Assembly: GCA_008711295.1 (NCBI GenBank)
Contig: VUYV01000329.1
Location: forward strand, 698,367 to 762,366
Reading direction: 5' to 3'
Source: Anarhynchus alexandrinus
Taxonomy: Eukaryota; Chordata; Aves; Charadriiformes; Charadriidae
DNA length: 64,000 bases
Both the position numbers and the translations under genes were made by a program. The notes below the pieces were generated by a model. It saw only the letters and a list, made by a program, of their open reading frames with translations. It made no database searches and had not been told where the DNA came from. This document shows positions 12,321-24,574 of the stretch, one piece after another. Position 1 is the first letter of the stretch; each line of letters starts with the position of its first letter.

Positions 12321-13835
12321 CCTTTAGCAGACTTAAAATATAAGTCAGCACTGGGATGGTTTGCGACAGCTCAGGAGCACACAAAACGCTAGCCAACAGC
12401 TTGCTTGGTCATATATGGAGATGGTAGTAGTGGTTTATTTAGATGAAATATTTTTTACAAAATTTCTACAAAGTTTTTGCTGCACTTCTACGAAAAGTGT
12501 AGTAAAAGTTTTCCTATCCATGCTAAGGAAACAAGTTTATTATTTCTTCCCGTAAGAACTCCAAGTTATTTATATGGTATTCAATTAATTTACTTTTGAA
12601 GGATGAAAGCGACAGTCAGGTTTGTCTGAATGAGCACCCAGAGTTCCAGAAAGTCTGGAGATAAGATGTAGTGTTCAGTTGTATGGACGCAATTCTGCTG
12701 TATTAAATTAACTTCTCTCAATATTCATACTAATGTAAGAACAATGTCAATATCATTCTTAAAATATTATCAATCCCAGTTGTTTTAAGATACTGTTTAG
12801 TTCTCTGATGACTCTTGTTCCTGCTCTTTTTATTGTCGGCTACAAAGATGGTGACCATCTTTAGTTCTGTGGAGTAGTACCAAAATTGTAAATGAGCTGG
12901 TTAAGGATGCTATATCCTGATTCAAAAAGCAGCTGTACATAATAGAATTGTCCAATATTGATCAACTTTTAAGTTAGCATTATATTACTGATATTATTAC
13001 TGCAGATATTAAGTGAATGCTAAATAGTGAGATCTGTGAATTAAAAGGTCAGAAATGTGAAGTTAACACTAGAATAGCACTTTTAAATAGACATCAAGTA
13101 CTAAAAAAAAAAGAAAATAAAAGTAGTACTCTGGATCAAAGGGCTGAATTTAAGTATCCTTTAGATATTGCTATGAATTAAATTCATCATTAGAATTAAG
13201 GTCACACTTAAATGTTTTGCTACATTAGACTCAAATCTTTTGGTGTTTAAGTATTTCTTTGCCTGTCCCTCAGCTAAAGCCAGAAAATAACCTAATTTCT
13301 TTATAAAGAGCATTTTAAGCAATCTTTGTCCTAGCATTTAGGCACAATGATGCACAGCTTTAAAAGCATATAATTATACTACTTTTGTGGAATTACCTGG
13401 TTAGCAACGAATTTAACTTTTTTTAAAAAAAAAAACAAAAACCAAACAACCCTCACCATAGAATTGTCTATTACAAGTGAAAAAATGAAAATGTTTAGAG
13501 GCATAAAAAAGATCAGTCATCCTCTACTGATCTGCAAAATGCATGGTTTGAAATACCCATTTTAGAATCCAGCACTGCACTTCTCCTTTGCTGCAAACCA
13601 AAGCCAGCATTATAACCAGACATGGTTCAATGAATTACCTGTAATGTTGTTATTCAAATTTGCTGAGTCCAGATTACCAAAATGGATATAGTAAAATTTG
13701 TGTATAGGCTTGATCAGAAGCTGGTGAAACCACTGACAAACATGAAAAAAAGATCTGCAGAGAGCACAGATTTGCCCCAAATATTTAACTCATAGAAACT
13801 GCAGATGATAAATACTTCCTAGCAGCAGCAGGTGG
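12321..13835. other. Non-coding DNA, no gene seen
   Basis: AT-rich DNA with an interrupted A-rich tract at about 13424-13450. Nothing recognisable as coding, structural RNA or a complete mobile element. Confidence 0.5.
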
Positions 13836-13837
13836 TA

Positions 13838-14030
13838 AAATGAGGGACAATGGCGACAAGTTTTCGCTTGGAACATTTAGGCTGGATATTAGGAAAACCT
13901 TCTTTACTAGGAGAGTGATGCAGCCCCCCCAAAAAGCTATAGTGACCACATTGCCGCAAACAGTTGTGGACTACCTATCCCTGGAGTTTTCCAAGACTGA
14001 GCCAGACAAAGCTACAGCTGTCCCTTCCAA
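13838..14030 (+). mobile_element. CR1 LINE fragment (ORF2 C-terminus)
   Basis: The plus-strand translation contains FRLDIRKTFFTRRV, the signature of the extreme C-terminus of the CR1 ORF2 protein (family pattern RLDIRKxFFTxRVVxHWNRLPxEAVxxPSLEVFK). After that the reading is degraded: the HWNRLP portion is replaced by a C-rich and A-rich stretch near 13923-13936. A PSLEVFK-like segment is still discernible as YLSLEFSKT. The usual 3' octamer tail is not obvious, so the fragment is truncated at both ends. It is non-functional and independent of the CR1 copy 1.2 kb downstream. Confidence 0.8.
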
Positions 14031-14049
14031 CACCTCTGTCCTTTTCTGA

Positions 14050-15205
14050 AATCCATGTAGGACTGACATCCTAAGATATCTGCTTTAATGGACCACACCC
14101 TTCCTGTGATCCTAATACATATGGCTCTGCTTATCAAATGGCCAACCCTTTCTGGTGGCCAGGAGTGTAGAAGGAACTCATGTCCCCAAGCAATTCCTCA
14201 GATGACTGGTTCCAGCAGAGGGCAGAAAAGAGGAGTAAAAGAAGCAAGTGAAGCTACTGTTGTGGTGAGTGCAGGTCTGAAACGTACGGCATTCACTTCT
14301 CTGTGACTCCTTGCCAAGAGTTATTTCACAGAGCTGAAGCCAAGCAACCACCCAGCCTGCCTTCTCCTCTGGATGATGACAGGGTGACACCGAGTAGCAC
14401 TGAGATCTAGCCACTTTCAAAATCACACGTTACCTATTTCCCAGCAGGTGATCCAGTGCATCCTCCTGAGGAACATTTACACTCTACTTGTAGGTAACAG
14501 AAGTTTTCACAAATCTGAAGAGCAAAATTAACTCTTGTTAAAGTTCAGATAAACAAAAGCGCTATTGACAAGCAGCTACTAATAGGTAATGGTGACTGCA
14601 CAGTACAGTGGGCTCTGATAATTAATACACTATGTTTTTCTTTCTGCATGATAGATTTTGAAAGCAAATAAATGTGAGTGATAAATTTAGTATTTTTAAT
14701 GGACTGTGTTGTTAGAGATAACTGACAGTCACTGGGTGAGCCTACAAAGTTATGGAGCAGTTGTATGCCAATACCTACCGCACAACATAATAGCTAAATC
14801 AGCACCTTTGTAATGAGTCAAGGAGTCTGAAGTGAGGGTCACACCCTGAATAGATAGAACAGGCATAGCAAGAACAACCTTGATCCCTAAACGTTCTCTG
14901 CAGTGTTGCCCGGCACTAAGGCTCTGGGCCGCCGCCTTATAGGAGATGAATTTTAAAGTTAAGAAATTTCTCTTGTTGCCAAGAAAACTGAAAATAATGT
15001 TGCAAAAATCCGTAAGGCTGAATTAAGGAAATAAAAAGGAGTAGAATTGATTTATTCACTAGTTATCAGAAAGAAAAAAAGTTTCTCTTGTGCATTTTAT
15101 GTTAAGATAGTAAGAGCCTGCCAAAACCCTCAGATGAAACACAGAAATCCTGGATACACCATTGTATGACATACATTAGAAATTTTCCCACAGCATTAAT
15201 TTTGT
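14050..15205. other. Non-coding DNA between two CR1 fragments
   Basis: Short open frames on both strands at 14088-14426 match nothing I recognise. No structural RNA or exon signal was seen. Confidence 0.45.
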
Positions 15206-15207
15206 TG

Positions 15208-15859
15208 CCAACAAGAGGGCAACAAACAGGAGGAGTTGAAAGCCATCATGCTGCTAGAAAGCTGTGACCTAGTTGCCATTACTGAAACTTTGTGGGACAA
15301 ATCCCATGACTGGAGTGCGGCTATTGATGGCTGCAGGCTGTTCAAAAGGCAGAGGCGTTGATGCTCTCCAAAACAAGAAACAGGGTGTGAAGAGCTGTCT
15401 CTGAAAAATAGCCATGAGCAAGTTGAAGGCTTATGGGTAAGAATTAGAGACGGGGGAAAGGGAGCCTTGTGGTTGGTGTCTACTACAGGCCACCGGATCA
15501 AGGGGAGCCTATTGACAAAGCCTTCTTACTCCAGCTACTGGAGGTATCATGCTTGCAGGCTCTTGTCCTGGTGGGGGACTTCAGTGACCCTGACATCTGC
15601 TGGAAAAGTAGCACAGCGAGCTGTAGGCAATCCAAGAGACTCTTGGAGTGCATTGAGGATAACTTCTTAATCCAGGTGATAGACAGCCCTACCAGAGGGT
15701 ATGTGATACTGGACCTGTTGGTCACCAACACAAGTGAGCTAATTGGAGGCATCAAGATTGGAGGCAGCTTGTCTGATGTCCCTGCTCATTGCAGAAGGGT
15801 TGGACTAGATGACCTTTAAAGGTCAAACCCAAACCATTCTGTGATTCTAGGATTCTATT
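15208..15859 (+). mobile_element. CR1 LINE, internally deleted: endonuclease remnant joined to 3' end
   Basis: CR1 is a non-LTR retrotransposon whose ORF2 encodes an apurinic-type endonuclease followed by a reverse transcriptase. From about 15230 the translation reads LLESCDLVAITETLWD (the ITET glutamate matches the catalytic Glu region). It then changes frame and continues from about 15469 with VGVYYRPPD, LVGDFSDPDICW (GDFN motif with N changed to S) and PTRGYVILDLLVTN. A TGA after 'RQRR' and a frame change separate the two parts. At about 15770-15780 the endonuclease stops just before the expected SDH motif. The sequence jumps to the CR1 3' end: PAHCRRVGLDDL, then GGTTGGACTAGATGACC and an ATTCT-type octamer tail ending near 15859. 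The entire reverse transcriptase is missing, so the copy is dead. Confidence 0.92.
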
Positions 15860-18810
15860 CACATCTCTGCATTTTACATCTCCCAACTTCTGTCAGTCCA
15901 CAGAAGAACTTTTTTAAAAAGTGCTGGATTGCAAACTCTATTTAAATAGTTTTGTAGATTTAACCTTAGTAGTTTAGATGAAAAGTCTCACTCTCCCAGC
16001 CAAAACAAAGCAGGGGAATATTTTAGCACTTTACAGAAAGCACTAAACCATTTTACTAAAATCAATACTAGAGGATACAGTATGAAGTTTTTGTTTTTAT
16101 ACCTCTTCCCTCCCCCATTCCCTTGAGAGTATTATACTGAATAGTTTACTATCTTCCTGGAGTACTATACTGTAATAGTGAGTAATATGTCAAAGTGATG
16201 TTTTCAAGCACAGTAATGCTGGGATTTTATATTAGACCACAGGTTTCAGAATAATCAATGTATATTTATAATGACTTAATTACAGTGATGAGGTATGTCT
16301 CTGCTGCCATGAGGAAAACTGAAAGAAAGACTATAGTTTCAATTATATATAGCATAACCCAGCTGAGTTCAGTTTTACAAAGTTTGCTATTAGCAAAACC
16401 CATTTCACCTCAGTGAAAATAGCTTTTTCAATAAGAGACTCTGCAGATGTAGAATGCATTACAACAAGCTTAGAAACTGAACTTGTTGAAGGAATCATCT
16501 CACCTGAAACAATGATCAAGGCTTTAACTAACTGAGATGCAGTTGAAACACTCTCTTGGAGTATCAGAAAAACCTAGTTCAAATCTTTCTGATACGCTGC
16601 TACAACTTGAACCTCATGCTTTGCTTTTAAGTTATGGCAGACCTAAAAAAAAGTGATAGCAAAGTTCTAGTCTTAGACTGTAATATTGATAACCTTTCTG
16701 AAATTCTTTACAGATGCTTTCTGAATTTGCAAAACAAAGTCACACTTGAAAAATACCTTGGGTTTGTTTTTTTTCTTAATTTATTAACAAGACACCACAA
16801 CCAGAGAGACAACAAAGTTAAATGAATTTCTGTTGTTTACTCAAGTGATTGTAACTTTGAAGTCCACAACTTTTATGGGTGACAACATGAAGTTTGGTAG
16901 CAAAGAAAGCGTTCAGAAAAGATGTTTTTTACAGATGCAGTTATCCGTATCACTTAACTGCCTTAACCTATTTAGAAGTGAATGGAGTGCATGAAGGGGA
17001 AAAATAGGGCATTTATTTTATTCTTCTTGATGGTAGTCCTGTAAGGAAGGTGCTCCAAAGATTTCTCACTATTCCAACGTGTGACTTTTGGTTGCTGTCT
17101 AGTTCTGTGTTAGAAAGTCTGGCTTGTACACAACACGAATTAGAGGTCTGTAGAAAGAATCCTTTAAGACAGAAAAGAAAAAAGAAAGGATCATGATGCT
17201 TTCCATGGCACCTGAGCAATTAGTCCACAGTTAGTCTGTGTAACACAGGCAGCAGTTCTGGACAGCGAGCTGTCTCCTTCTGCACAAGGCTGTCAACCAT
17301 TCATCTCCTCCTGGATACCACTTCCCTTGTGTGGACTGAAAAGAGCACTCAGATAACAGTAGCGAAAACACTTTCCTGCAATGTGGGAGATACCGTTTCA
17401 GAGCAATCTACCTGACTGATGTGTAGCAGGGACTCGAACATCATTTTCCGATATCCCTAAGGAGTGCTTTGCAGTACAGTGGCTGTCCTGGAGGGGTTCG
17501 CTGTCATTTTTAAAACCAAGTTTGATTAATTGATTATAAAGCCAGACAAGGCTATGTTGACCATGGAGACTGACTTCCTATGAAATACTCTTTAGGGAAG
17601 TTCCCTAGTAGATAATTTCAGCAGAAGACAGTAAAGCTAATCTCAGTCTGATGTAAATAATTATATATTCATTGAGCAAGTATGTGGGGAAGGCCACTCT
17701 AGAGAGCAGTCGGTAGGGCAGTTTAGCAACAGAGTCAAATACCACTGCCAAATAGCCCATTTTTTTTTAAGTGAACATTTTTTAATTATTCTTTTTTTGC
17801 CAGGAACAGCCAGTATAAATATCCTAGAAAACAGTCTTATTCACATATCTCTTCACTTCATTCTTCTAACAGATAGACTCTTATCTAGATCTACGTTAAC
17901 ATAATGTAAGAATTTCACTAAAGCATGAACATCAATAAAATGTTGTAGTGAACTAAATGTGTAAAGCAAACATTTTACCTTGATGTGCAAATGTGATTGT
18001 CACATCAAAAAATGTGACTGTCAAACATCTGAGAAAGAAGGAGGCCCAAAACTAGACTGTCTCTAGAATTGGTCTATAAACATCTATGTCATAATGATTT
18101 TTATCTTTTTTTATTTCTTCTTTTTCTACCACTTATGTTACAGCCATCCTAGAGTTTGAAAGAGAACTTTGCATTTTATCCACCCTCTTATTTGCAGTTT
18201 ACCGATCTTTCATAATTTCAATGATACCACTCATGCTAAAGGGAAGGACCCGAGTTCTCCCACTAAATCGAATAAGAAATAAAACTGGGTGTGTTACATG
18301 ACTTTTGCAAGTGGTACCCAACCTGCTTTAAAGCACATGTTGCCTCTTGCTTGTTCAGTTCCCTTTCCATTTATAAAGCTGTTGGAAAAAAAAGTTTTTC
18401 ATTCCCTATATTTTAGATTGATGGAAAGAAATTTCAACCACATTTTTAAGAACCAGTCTGCTTTGACCAACTGAAATATTCCTAAGTTAAAAAAAAATCT
18501 AATGCATTAAGTTAATGGGATTATAATTTAATAACTTTTATCACCTTTACATAGCAACAATGACCTGAAGTACTGTCTTTTTTCTCTTTAAACAGAAATG
18601 AACAAAACAGAGTATTAGTAAAAAAAGCCTTATGTAAGTCTTTCCCCGTCTTCTTTCTGATTTTCCTGCCTGAATATCACCTACCTTGAACTCTGATCAA
18701 CCACTGTTCAAAATATATGAAAATTTCATGCTTTAGTGTTTCTACTTACTGTGCAGTGAAGTAATCAAACAACAGTCCTACTTGCTTTCAAATTTCCAGT
18801 AGCTTATTAT
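15860..18810. other. Non-coding DNA, no gene seen
   Basis: AT-rich DNA with short chance frames. A small inverted repeat (ATGTGA-TTG-TCACAT) at 17991-18005 is followed by a similar direct copy. Nothing else stands out. Confidence 0.5.
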
Positions 18811-18935
18811 CACTTCTCTGTTCAGGATGCTCAAGGTTCTTGAAAAGGAGATGAATATTTAGTCCAATAGCTGTAATGCTAGCCTGAAGCTTTGAAACCT
18901 CAGGTAATTCTCTACTTTGCTGGAGACTTGCTGTG
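18811..18935 (+). repeat. Duplicated segment, copy A (contains 5' part of a MIR SINE)
   Basis: It aligns without visible gaps at an offset of 362 bases to 19173-19297. Shared landmarks are GTTCTTGAAAAG, TCCAATAG, TGCTAGCCTGAAGCTTTGAA and the 'ctttgctg-agact' block. The last two match the 5' half of an amniote MIR element ('gagcactagcctgggactcaggag ... tctgccacagact'). Copy A breaks off at a T-rich tract, so the MIR here lacks its 3' half. Confidence 0.75.
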
Positions 18936-18940
18936 GTTTT

Positions 18941-19030
18941 TTTTATTTGGGAGAGGGAAAAACAAAAAAAAAGAAAAGACTAGCATTTTATTTGGGAGAG
19001 TGAAAAACAAAAAAAAAGAAAAGACTAGCA
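18941..19030. repeat. 45-bp tandem duplication (two copies)
   Basis: Units 18941-18985 and 18986-19030 differ by one base visible to me (G to T in the GGGAGAGG block, 18956 versus 19001). Each unit ends in an A-rich stretch and AAGACTAGCA. It lies between the two MIR-containing copies. The near-identity suggests a much younger event than the MIR insertion. Confidence 0.9.
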
Positions 19031-19172
19031 CCTGAATCTAAGCTTGTCTGATACTTGATACTCTTAAAGCTTCAGAAATGTACTGGGAAAAATTGTATGG
19101 CAGGCATAATGTTATATACAGATTTGAAATGTGTGCTTTAGGATTAATTTTATTTCCTCTAAGGATCTGTGT

Positions 19173-19445
19173 CTCATCTCTATTTAGGATACAGTATGTT
19201 CTTGAAAAGAAGACAAACGTTTGGTCCAATAGTTACAGTGCTAGCCTGAAGCTTTGAAATCTCAGATAATTCACTGCTTTGCTGTAGACTTTCTGTATAA
19301 CCTTGGAGAAGTCATTTCTTCTGTCTATTGCAATTCGGCATCTGTAAAATGAAAATAATAGTAGTATTTCTCTATCAGTGGGGTGTTGTAAGGGGTGCGG
19401 TTTTCACAGGGATGAAAACTACATCAGTGTCATAAGTGCCTTTAA
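19173..19445 (+). mobile_element. MIR-type SINE with duplicated 5' flank (copy B)
   Basis: From about 19228 the sequence follows the tRNA-derived MIR pattern: GTGCTAGCCTGA near the 5' part, then ACCTTGGAGAAGTCATTTC, ATCTGTAAAATGAAAATAAT, GGGGTGTTGTAAGGG and a 'actacatcagtgtcataagtgcctt' 3' end. MIRs are very old core-SINEs, long inactive, whose relics are found across amniotes. The first 125 bases duplicate copy A at 18811-18935. Family assignment rests on the linear order of five blocks. Confidence 0.75.
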
Positions 19446-20130
19446 AGTAACAGATCATTTTTAATTAGCAAAGACATTTTGCATATATACTGAAAAAGGA
19501 GAGCGACTTTATCATTGCTGAATTTGTCAGCCTTGAATGGAGGCAGCACAAGTCCAGCTGACATTGTGGCACCTGAAAAATGAAAGGAGCAATGTGATTC
19601 ATGGAAGCCCCAGAATGATGCATGCATATTGACATATAATGCAAATCAGTAAGGCAATAAATACTGATGTCACACAAAGAGCATTGGAACAAACAAATGT
19701 AGCTTCAGTATTATGGAACCTTATCACAACCCTCTTTTCTCATGCTAATGCATTTTGCACGCAGCAGAAATTATACTTCTGAGAAGAGCCACTTTTCTGT
19801 GTTCTCTAAAGATTATTCCTTTACTCAGTGTTGAATCATGCATATCCCTTCCTGAAATCATTTTAATCTTCCCTCTCAAGCTCAGCTGCATTGAAATGTA
19901 TATTCTGTATGAATGCTGCTTTGGTGCAGCAATTACTCCATTTTGATTAGAGATGTGCTTATGAGATCTCCACAAACTGAAGTCCATTTTAAATAGAATT
20001 CACTTTTGATACAGACCTGTCTCTTCCCACGAGACAAAAGTCTCCTGAGATTTCTGACATCTTTTAGCATTGGTGAACTAGATAGAGAGAATGCCTTTTT
20101 TGATTCTAGATCTAACTGAAGGGGGAAAAG
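19446..20130. other. Non-coding DNA, no gene seen
   Basis: Overlapping short open frames on both strands (19442-19987) are compositionally ordinary for AT-rich DNA and match no known family. Confidence 0.45.
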
Positions 20131-20133
20131 AGA

Positions 20134-20243
20134 GAGGAAAAAGAATGTTCCAAAACTTTATCATCTACTAGAGGAAAAAGAATGTTCCAAAACTTTATCA
20201 TCTACTAGAGGAAAAAGAATGTTCCAAAACTTTATCATCTACT
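20134..20243. repeat. 37-bp tandem repeat, three copies
   Basis: Units start at 20134, 20171 and 20208. Each reads GAGGAAAAAGAATGTTCCAA followed by an AACTTTATCATCTACTA-type end. I see no differences between units apart from the truncated last base of the third. Such perfect identity implies a recent expansion, likely variable in copy number between individuals. Confidence 0.95.
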
Positions 20244-20760
20244 GAAAAATAAAGGTCAGAGAGTAAAGATTTATTCTGGGAGTATTTCTGCTCATGAACA
20301 TGATCAGGAATGATGAATATGAATTCTGTGCTGTGAGAAACATGCAGTAAAGATAGTATACGAGCATTTAAAGACCCTTTTGGACAAAACTTCCTACAAT
20401 AAGTAAGGAAAAGAACTGGTTCAAGCAACAAGCAGAAAGTAGAGGGAAGTCTCCTCTCCCTGCCAAAATTTTCCAGATGATCGAGATAATTTTCCTGGCA
20501 CTGCAGCAAAGTTCCTTTTGTGTGTATAATCATCTAAACAGCATAGAACAACACAATTTGGTTCAGTCTTTCTTTCCCTCTCATATTTTTTTGGCCAGAA
20601 ATGAGAAGCATGAGATTTAGAATAGGAAATCAAATGCAAGGGAATCCTGCTCCCTAGAAAAAGAACCACGAGGAGCCAGGGAGTGAATAATAAGCAAGTT
20701 ATAAGAAGATAATGTGAAGAATTTTACTGCTTGTGTGCTTTTTTAAATGAGCTCAGTTGC

Positions 20761-20797
20761 AAAAAAAAAAAAAAAAANAAAAAAAAAAAAAAAAAAA
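20761..20797. repeat. Poly-A homopolymer
   Basis: 37 positions of A with a single N at 20778. No retroposon body was recognised immediately upstream, so it may be a simple repeat rather than a tail. Confidence 0.95.
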
Positions 20798-23297
20798 GAG
20801 GAAAGACCCAATCTACTTCACATCAGGAAGGAATGATATAAACAGGTGTGCTATTGTGTTTTTAGGTATCCTTTAATTCCTCTCTTTTGCTGATACTGTC
20901 AGGTAACATCTAGCGAGCTGACAAATCTGAAAGAAACTGATAAAGCAAAAGAGATCACAGAATTAGAATTACACAAATGAAGCATAAGGTTATTTTTATA
21001 TGTTCTTGCAAAGAAAATGTGGTTTTACTGTGGTGCTTGCTGTGACCAGTGACCTTTCTCTACTGTACAGTCATAAAGCATTTGATAGGCAGGTTTCATG
21101 TGCAGGAATGTTCTCACAGAGGCAGAGCTGCATATACTTGCTCAAAAAGACTTGTGGAATAGTTCATATTGCAGATGTCTCTCTCATAATTTAAATTTTT
21201 CACAAAACAAATTCACAACAAATATGTTAGTGAATAAATGCTAAGTAGAAAACGACGTCTCTTGTTTAGAATGAAAATAGTGAGATGAGTTATCTAAAAA
21301 TTACTACAAAGCTCATACAGGGATAAACAAGTTTCCCACAAGATTAACATTTCTCCACACAAACAGTATCTCAAACAAAAATCAATTACAAACAAATGCA
21401 CATGAAAAATCAAAAACAATTCACGAATAATTTGCAAGCAGTCAAAAAGACTAAATTCATGGAATAAACTGATCGCTAGTAATAGCCTATCTCTAATTTG
21501 GAATGACACCAGCTGTCAGCAATTTGCTGAGAATTCAGATTTTGGTGTGGAAACTCTTTTCACTTCATCCGTCACAGTCTGACATGAGAGGGTTGGAAGA
21601 TAAAGGGACAAAAAGTAAATAAATTCTGCTTGTTGCCCAAGGCAAGATTTAGTTTGTTACACTGCTTGTTGCAGTATGCTTCACTTTTAATGAACTTTTT
21701 AATGAAATCCACTTATTTGATTGACTATTTTTTTTATTCTGTGGAAGAACAAAAACATGTTTGTATGCCTCTGAGTTCAAGAAGTCCCAGTGCGAATGAA
21801 ATGTGGAGAATGAGACTGCCATGTTTGTTGAGATCTTGCAATATATTGTTAATTAAGAAGTTAACGTGGCTCTCGACATGCTTGTCTCTTATCTCCATCA
21901 AGACTAAATGAAGGAACAATTAGTATTCTCTTGATTATCAATAAATGACACCAAAGAAACTGTTGTCCAAAGACTAAACAAAAAGAAAGAAAAAAAGACC
22001 AGGATTGATTTAGTTGCCATTGTGTGAAAGAGTTGAAAGACAACACAGACTACAAGCAGAAAAATGTGAAACCTCAAAAAAACGCGTGTGCTGTAACAAA
22101 AAGAGTGTAAGGTTTCAGAGGAATCTCCACCTCCTGTAAATAACCAAATGAATCAACTTTGATTGCTTAGGTAAGATTAGATAAGAGAACTTCAGAGAGT
22201 ACTTTCACAAGTAAATCTTGAAGTTTGGAAAGGAGGGAGTAACCAACCTTCACAAAAATTGCTTCCATTTGGCCAGTTGTCCTGATGGTGGCACTCTTCA
22301 CTCTTAGATCCACTCACTCACACCTGCCACATGAAGAACAGTAAATACGATTGAGTTAACGTTCAGAAATAGGTAATTTAAAGAATACCTTCCCCCATTT
22401 TTTACATTCCTGGCTCAAAAAACAGCTGTATAAATGTGCTATTTTAAAAAACAATGAATTTTAATAATGACAGAGCGAAATCATGTCATTCCAATCTCAA
22501 ACGTTCTCTAGTCTAAAAGGACCTCTCTTCACTTTCTCTATATTTTTCTCCTCCCACTGTGAATGGCTTAGAGAACTATTTTTCCTACTCAGTGCTTTTA
22601 TTTGATCTTTTCACTCTCCTTTTCATCAAACTAAAATGTTTCTGCAATATTCATGAATTCAGCAGCAGCCCAGGAGTGGGTGTAGGGTGTTGTTTTGCTA
22701 CTGTTTCTCCTGCTGGGCCCCCTGCTCAACTAGAAAGTATAATCACATTTTAGAATTTAACAGGCTTTAAATTGGGGGGGTTGGTTTTTGTTGTTGTTGG
22801 AGGGGTTTTGTGTGTTGTTTTTTTTTGTGGGTGGAACATGCTGGTTGTGGTGGTGGTGTACTTTATACCTACGCCTGAAGGAAGAAAGGTTCCGAACACA
22901 ATAGGGTTTTACAGATTCTTGCATTGTTACATTAATACTTTCCCATATTAGGTCAAAACTATATCTGATATGTATGGGTCTGGAAGTTAGTGTCAAAAAT
23001 CTGTGAGCAGTTTGAAGGATAGCCCCAAATTGCTGTCAGAAGATTGGAAACTGCATGTTTCTATGTACATGTTTCCATTTACATGGTGGAAATGAGTATG
23101 TTGAAATTTACATATATATTGGAATTTCTCAAAGAAATTAATCCCGTTCTCAGACAGCAGTTCAGTTCATTCCTCTACAAACTCTGGTGCAGATCAGCCA
23201 AACAATTTGTCTTGTCAAATGATTCAGATTAAACAGATACAACCAGCCCAAGTATGACTAGACATGTATTTTAGCCTGAAATAAAACTGATAGGTTC

Positions 23298-23338
23298 TTC
23301 CTCTTCCCTTCTCTTCCCTTCTCTCTTCTCTTCCTCTA
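23298..23338. repeat. CT-rich microsatellite
   Basis: Imperfect CCTTCT-type pyrimidine repeat on the plus strand. Confidence 0.85.
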
Positions 23339-24306
23339 TCGTAACATTAAAAAAAAAGGGGAAAAGTCGTTTCTAGCCTAATTGACAGCAGTGAGCTAGA
23401 GAAAAGATGTTGCCTTTATTTGATGGCAGTATTCAACAGCCTCCCTCAGGTGTAGAGAATGGTTGTGCTAGCTGTACAAACAAGTAAAGAGAAAGCAAAC
23501 CTTGGTCTCCAGCAGGCTTGGAGCCTTAAAAGGTGCAGTGGATGGATAGGTAAGAAACACAGCTACAGTGTTGAAGTAAATAAAGGAAAGAACTGATATA
23601 ACTATTAATTATATATTGTTGGGGATTTTTTTTCACTTAGAGAGAGGGTAATGGAGAGTTTAATTAGAAAAAAGAAATAAGAAAAGGAAGGCAATTACTG
23701 TTACAGTCCATCACTTCCCTCAACATGATTAACAGCTAGAATTTTGTAGGCCTTAGGGCAGAGTTGAGTCTTGAGGAAGTATTTGAAAGAGATATCATTT
23801 TTATAGATCACATCAGGAAAAAAATTCAGACTTTTAAGTCATATCCTCCACAGATAATACAGTCAAAGAAAAATGACAGTATTAGAGATATTTATCAGTT
23901 GGAACAGTATTACATCTGTGAATACTATTGCTAGTAAATTTGGTATCTGCAACCTTAGGGAATATAGGATATTTATGATAAAAACTGGTAAAAGCAGCTG
24001 CATTTTAGCAAGTGCAAGTAAAGATTATGTTACAACATTTTCTAAGGTGAATGACTAGCATGGGAACAAAGAAAGCCAATCAGGCAAGGTGATTGAAAAC
24101 AAAAAAAAAAGCCTACAGGATTAAAAATTACAGAGAAGTTGATTTTAAGTATACTAAAGGAGGAGAGAACATACAACTGTATCAGAAAGCAGCCACTGAA
24201 GTGAGAAAGGTAAAATCCAGTTTGGAGAAAGGAAAGCATGAAGGATGAATTCAAGACAAGGTGGGGTAGATGTCACAGCTGAGAAGGTAAAAAGGAGAAA
24301 AGAGAC

Positions 24307-24572
24307 TGAATCATAGAATAGTTTGGGTTGGAAAAGACCTTTGAAGGTCATCTAGTCCAACCCCCCTGCAATGAGCAGGGATGCTCAGAGCCCCATCCGA
24401 CCTGACCTTGAATGTTTCCAGGGATGGGGTATCCACAGCTTCTTTGGACAACCTGTTCCAGTGTTTCACCACCCTCATTGTAAAAAATTTCTTCCTTATA
24501 TCTAGTCTAAATCTACCCTTTTTCAGTTTAAAACCATTAGCCCTTGTCCTATCGCAATGGCCATCTATGTTT
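24307..24572 (-). mobile_element. CR1 LINE 3' end (ORF2 C-terminus and tail)
   Basis: Read on the minus strand this is a classic avian CR1 3' end. ORF2 C-terminal residues include [20 protein letters not shown], then [17 protein letters not shown], then [12 protein letters not shown], followed by the GACTAGATGACCTT block and an ATTCTATGATTC-type end at 24307. The frame is intact through the visible C-terminus, so this is better preserved than the other copies. It is 5' truncated, as most CR1 insertions are. Similarity fades beyond about 24572, and the true boundary may reach about 24640. Confidence 0.95.
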
Positions 24573-24574
24573 TC

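Larger units (their letters stand above)
20244..24306. other. Non-coding DNA with simple-sequence tracts
   Basis: It holds a poly-A run at 20761-20797 with one N at 20778, a G/T-rich stretch at 22776-22860 and a CT-rich microsatellite at about 23298-23338. The open frames here (for example 21630-21911 plus and 20198-20533 minus) are unrecognised and lack paired splice signals. No gene is supported. Confidence 0.5.

Noticed and set aside
15196..15755. Minus-strand open frames overlapping the CR1 at 15.2 kb
   Set aside because: They are shadows of the plus-strand CR1 endonuclease remnant.
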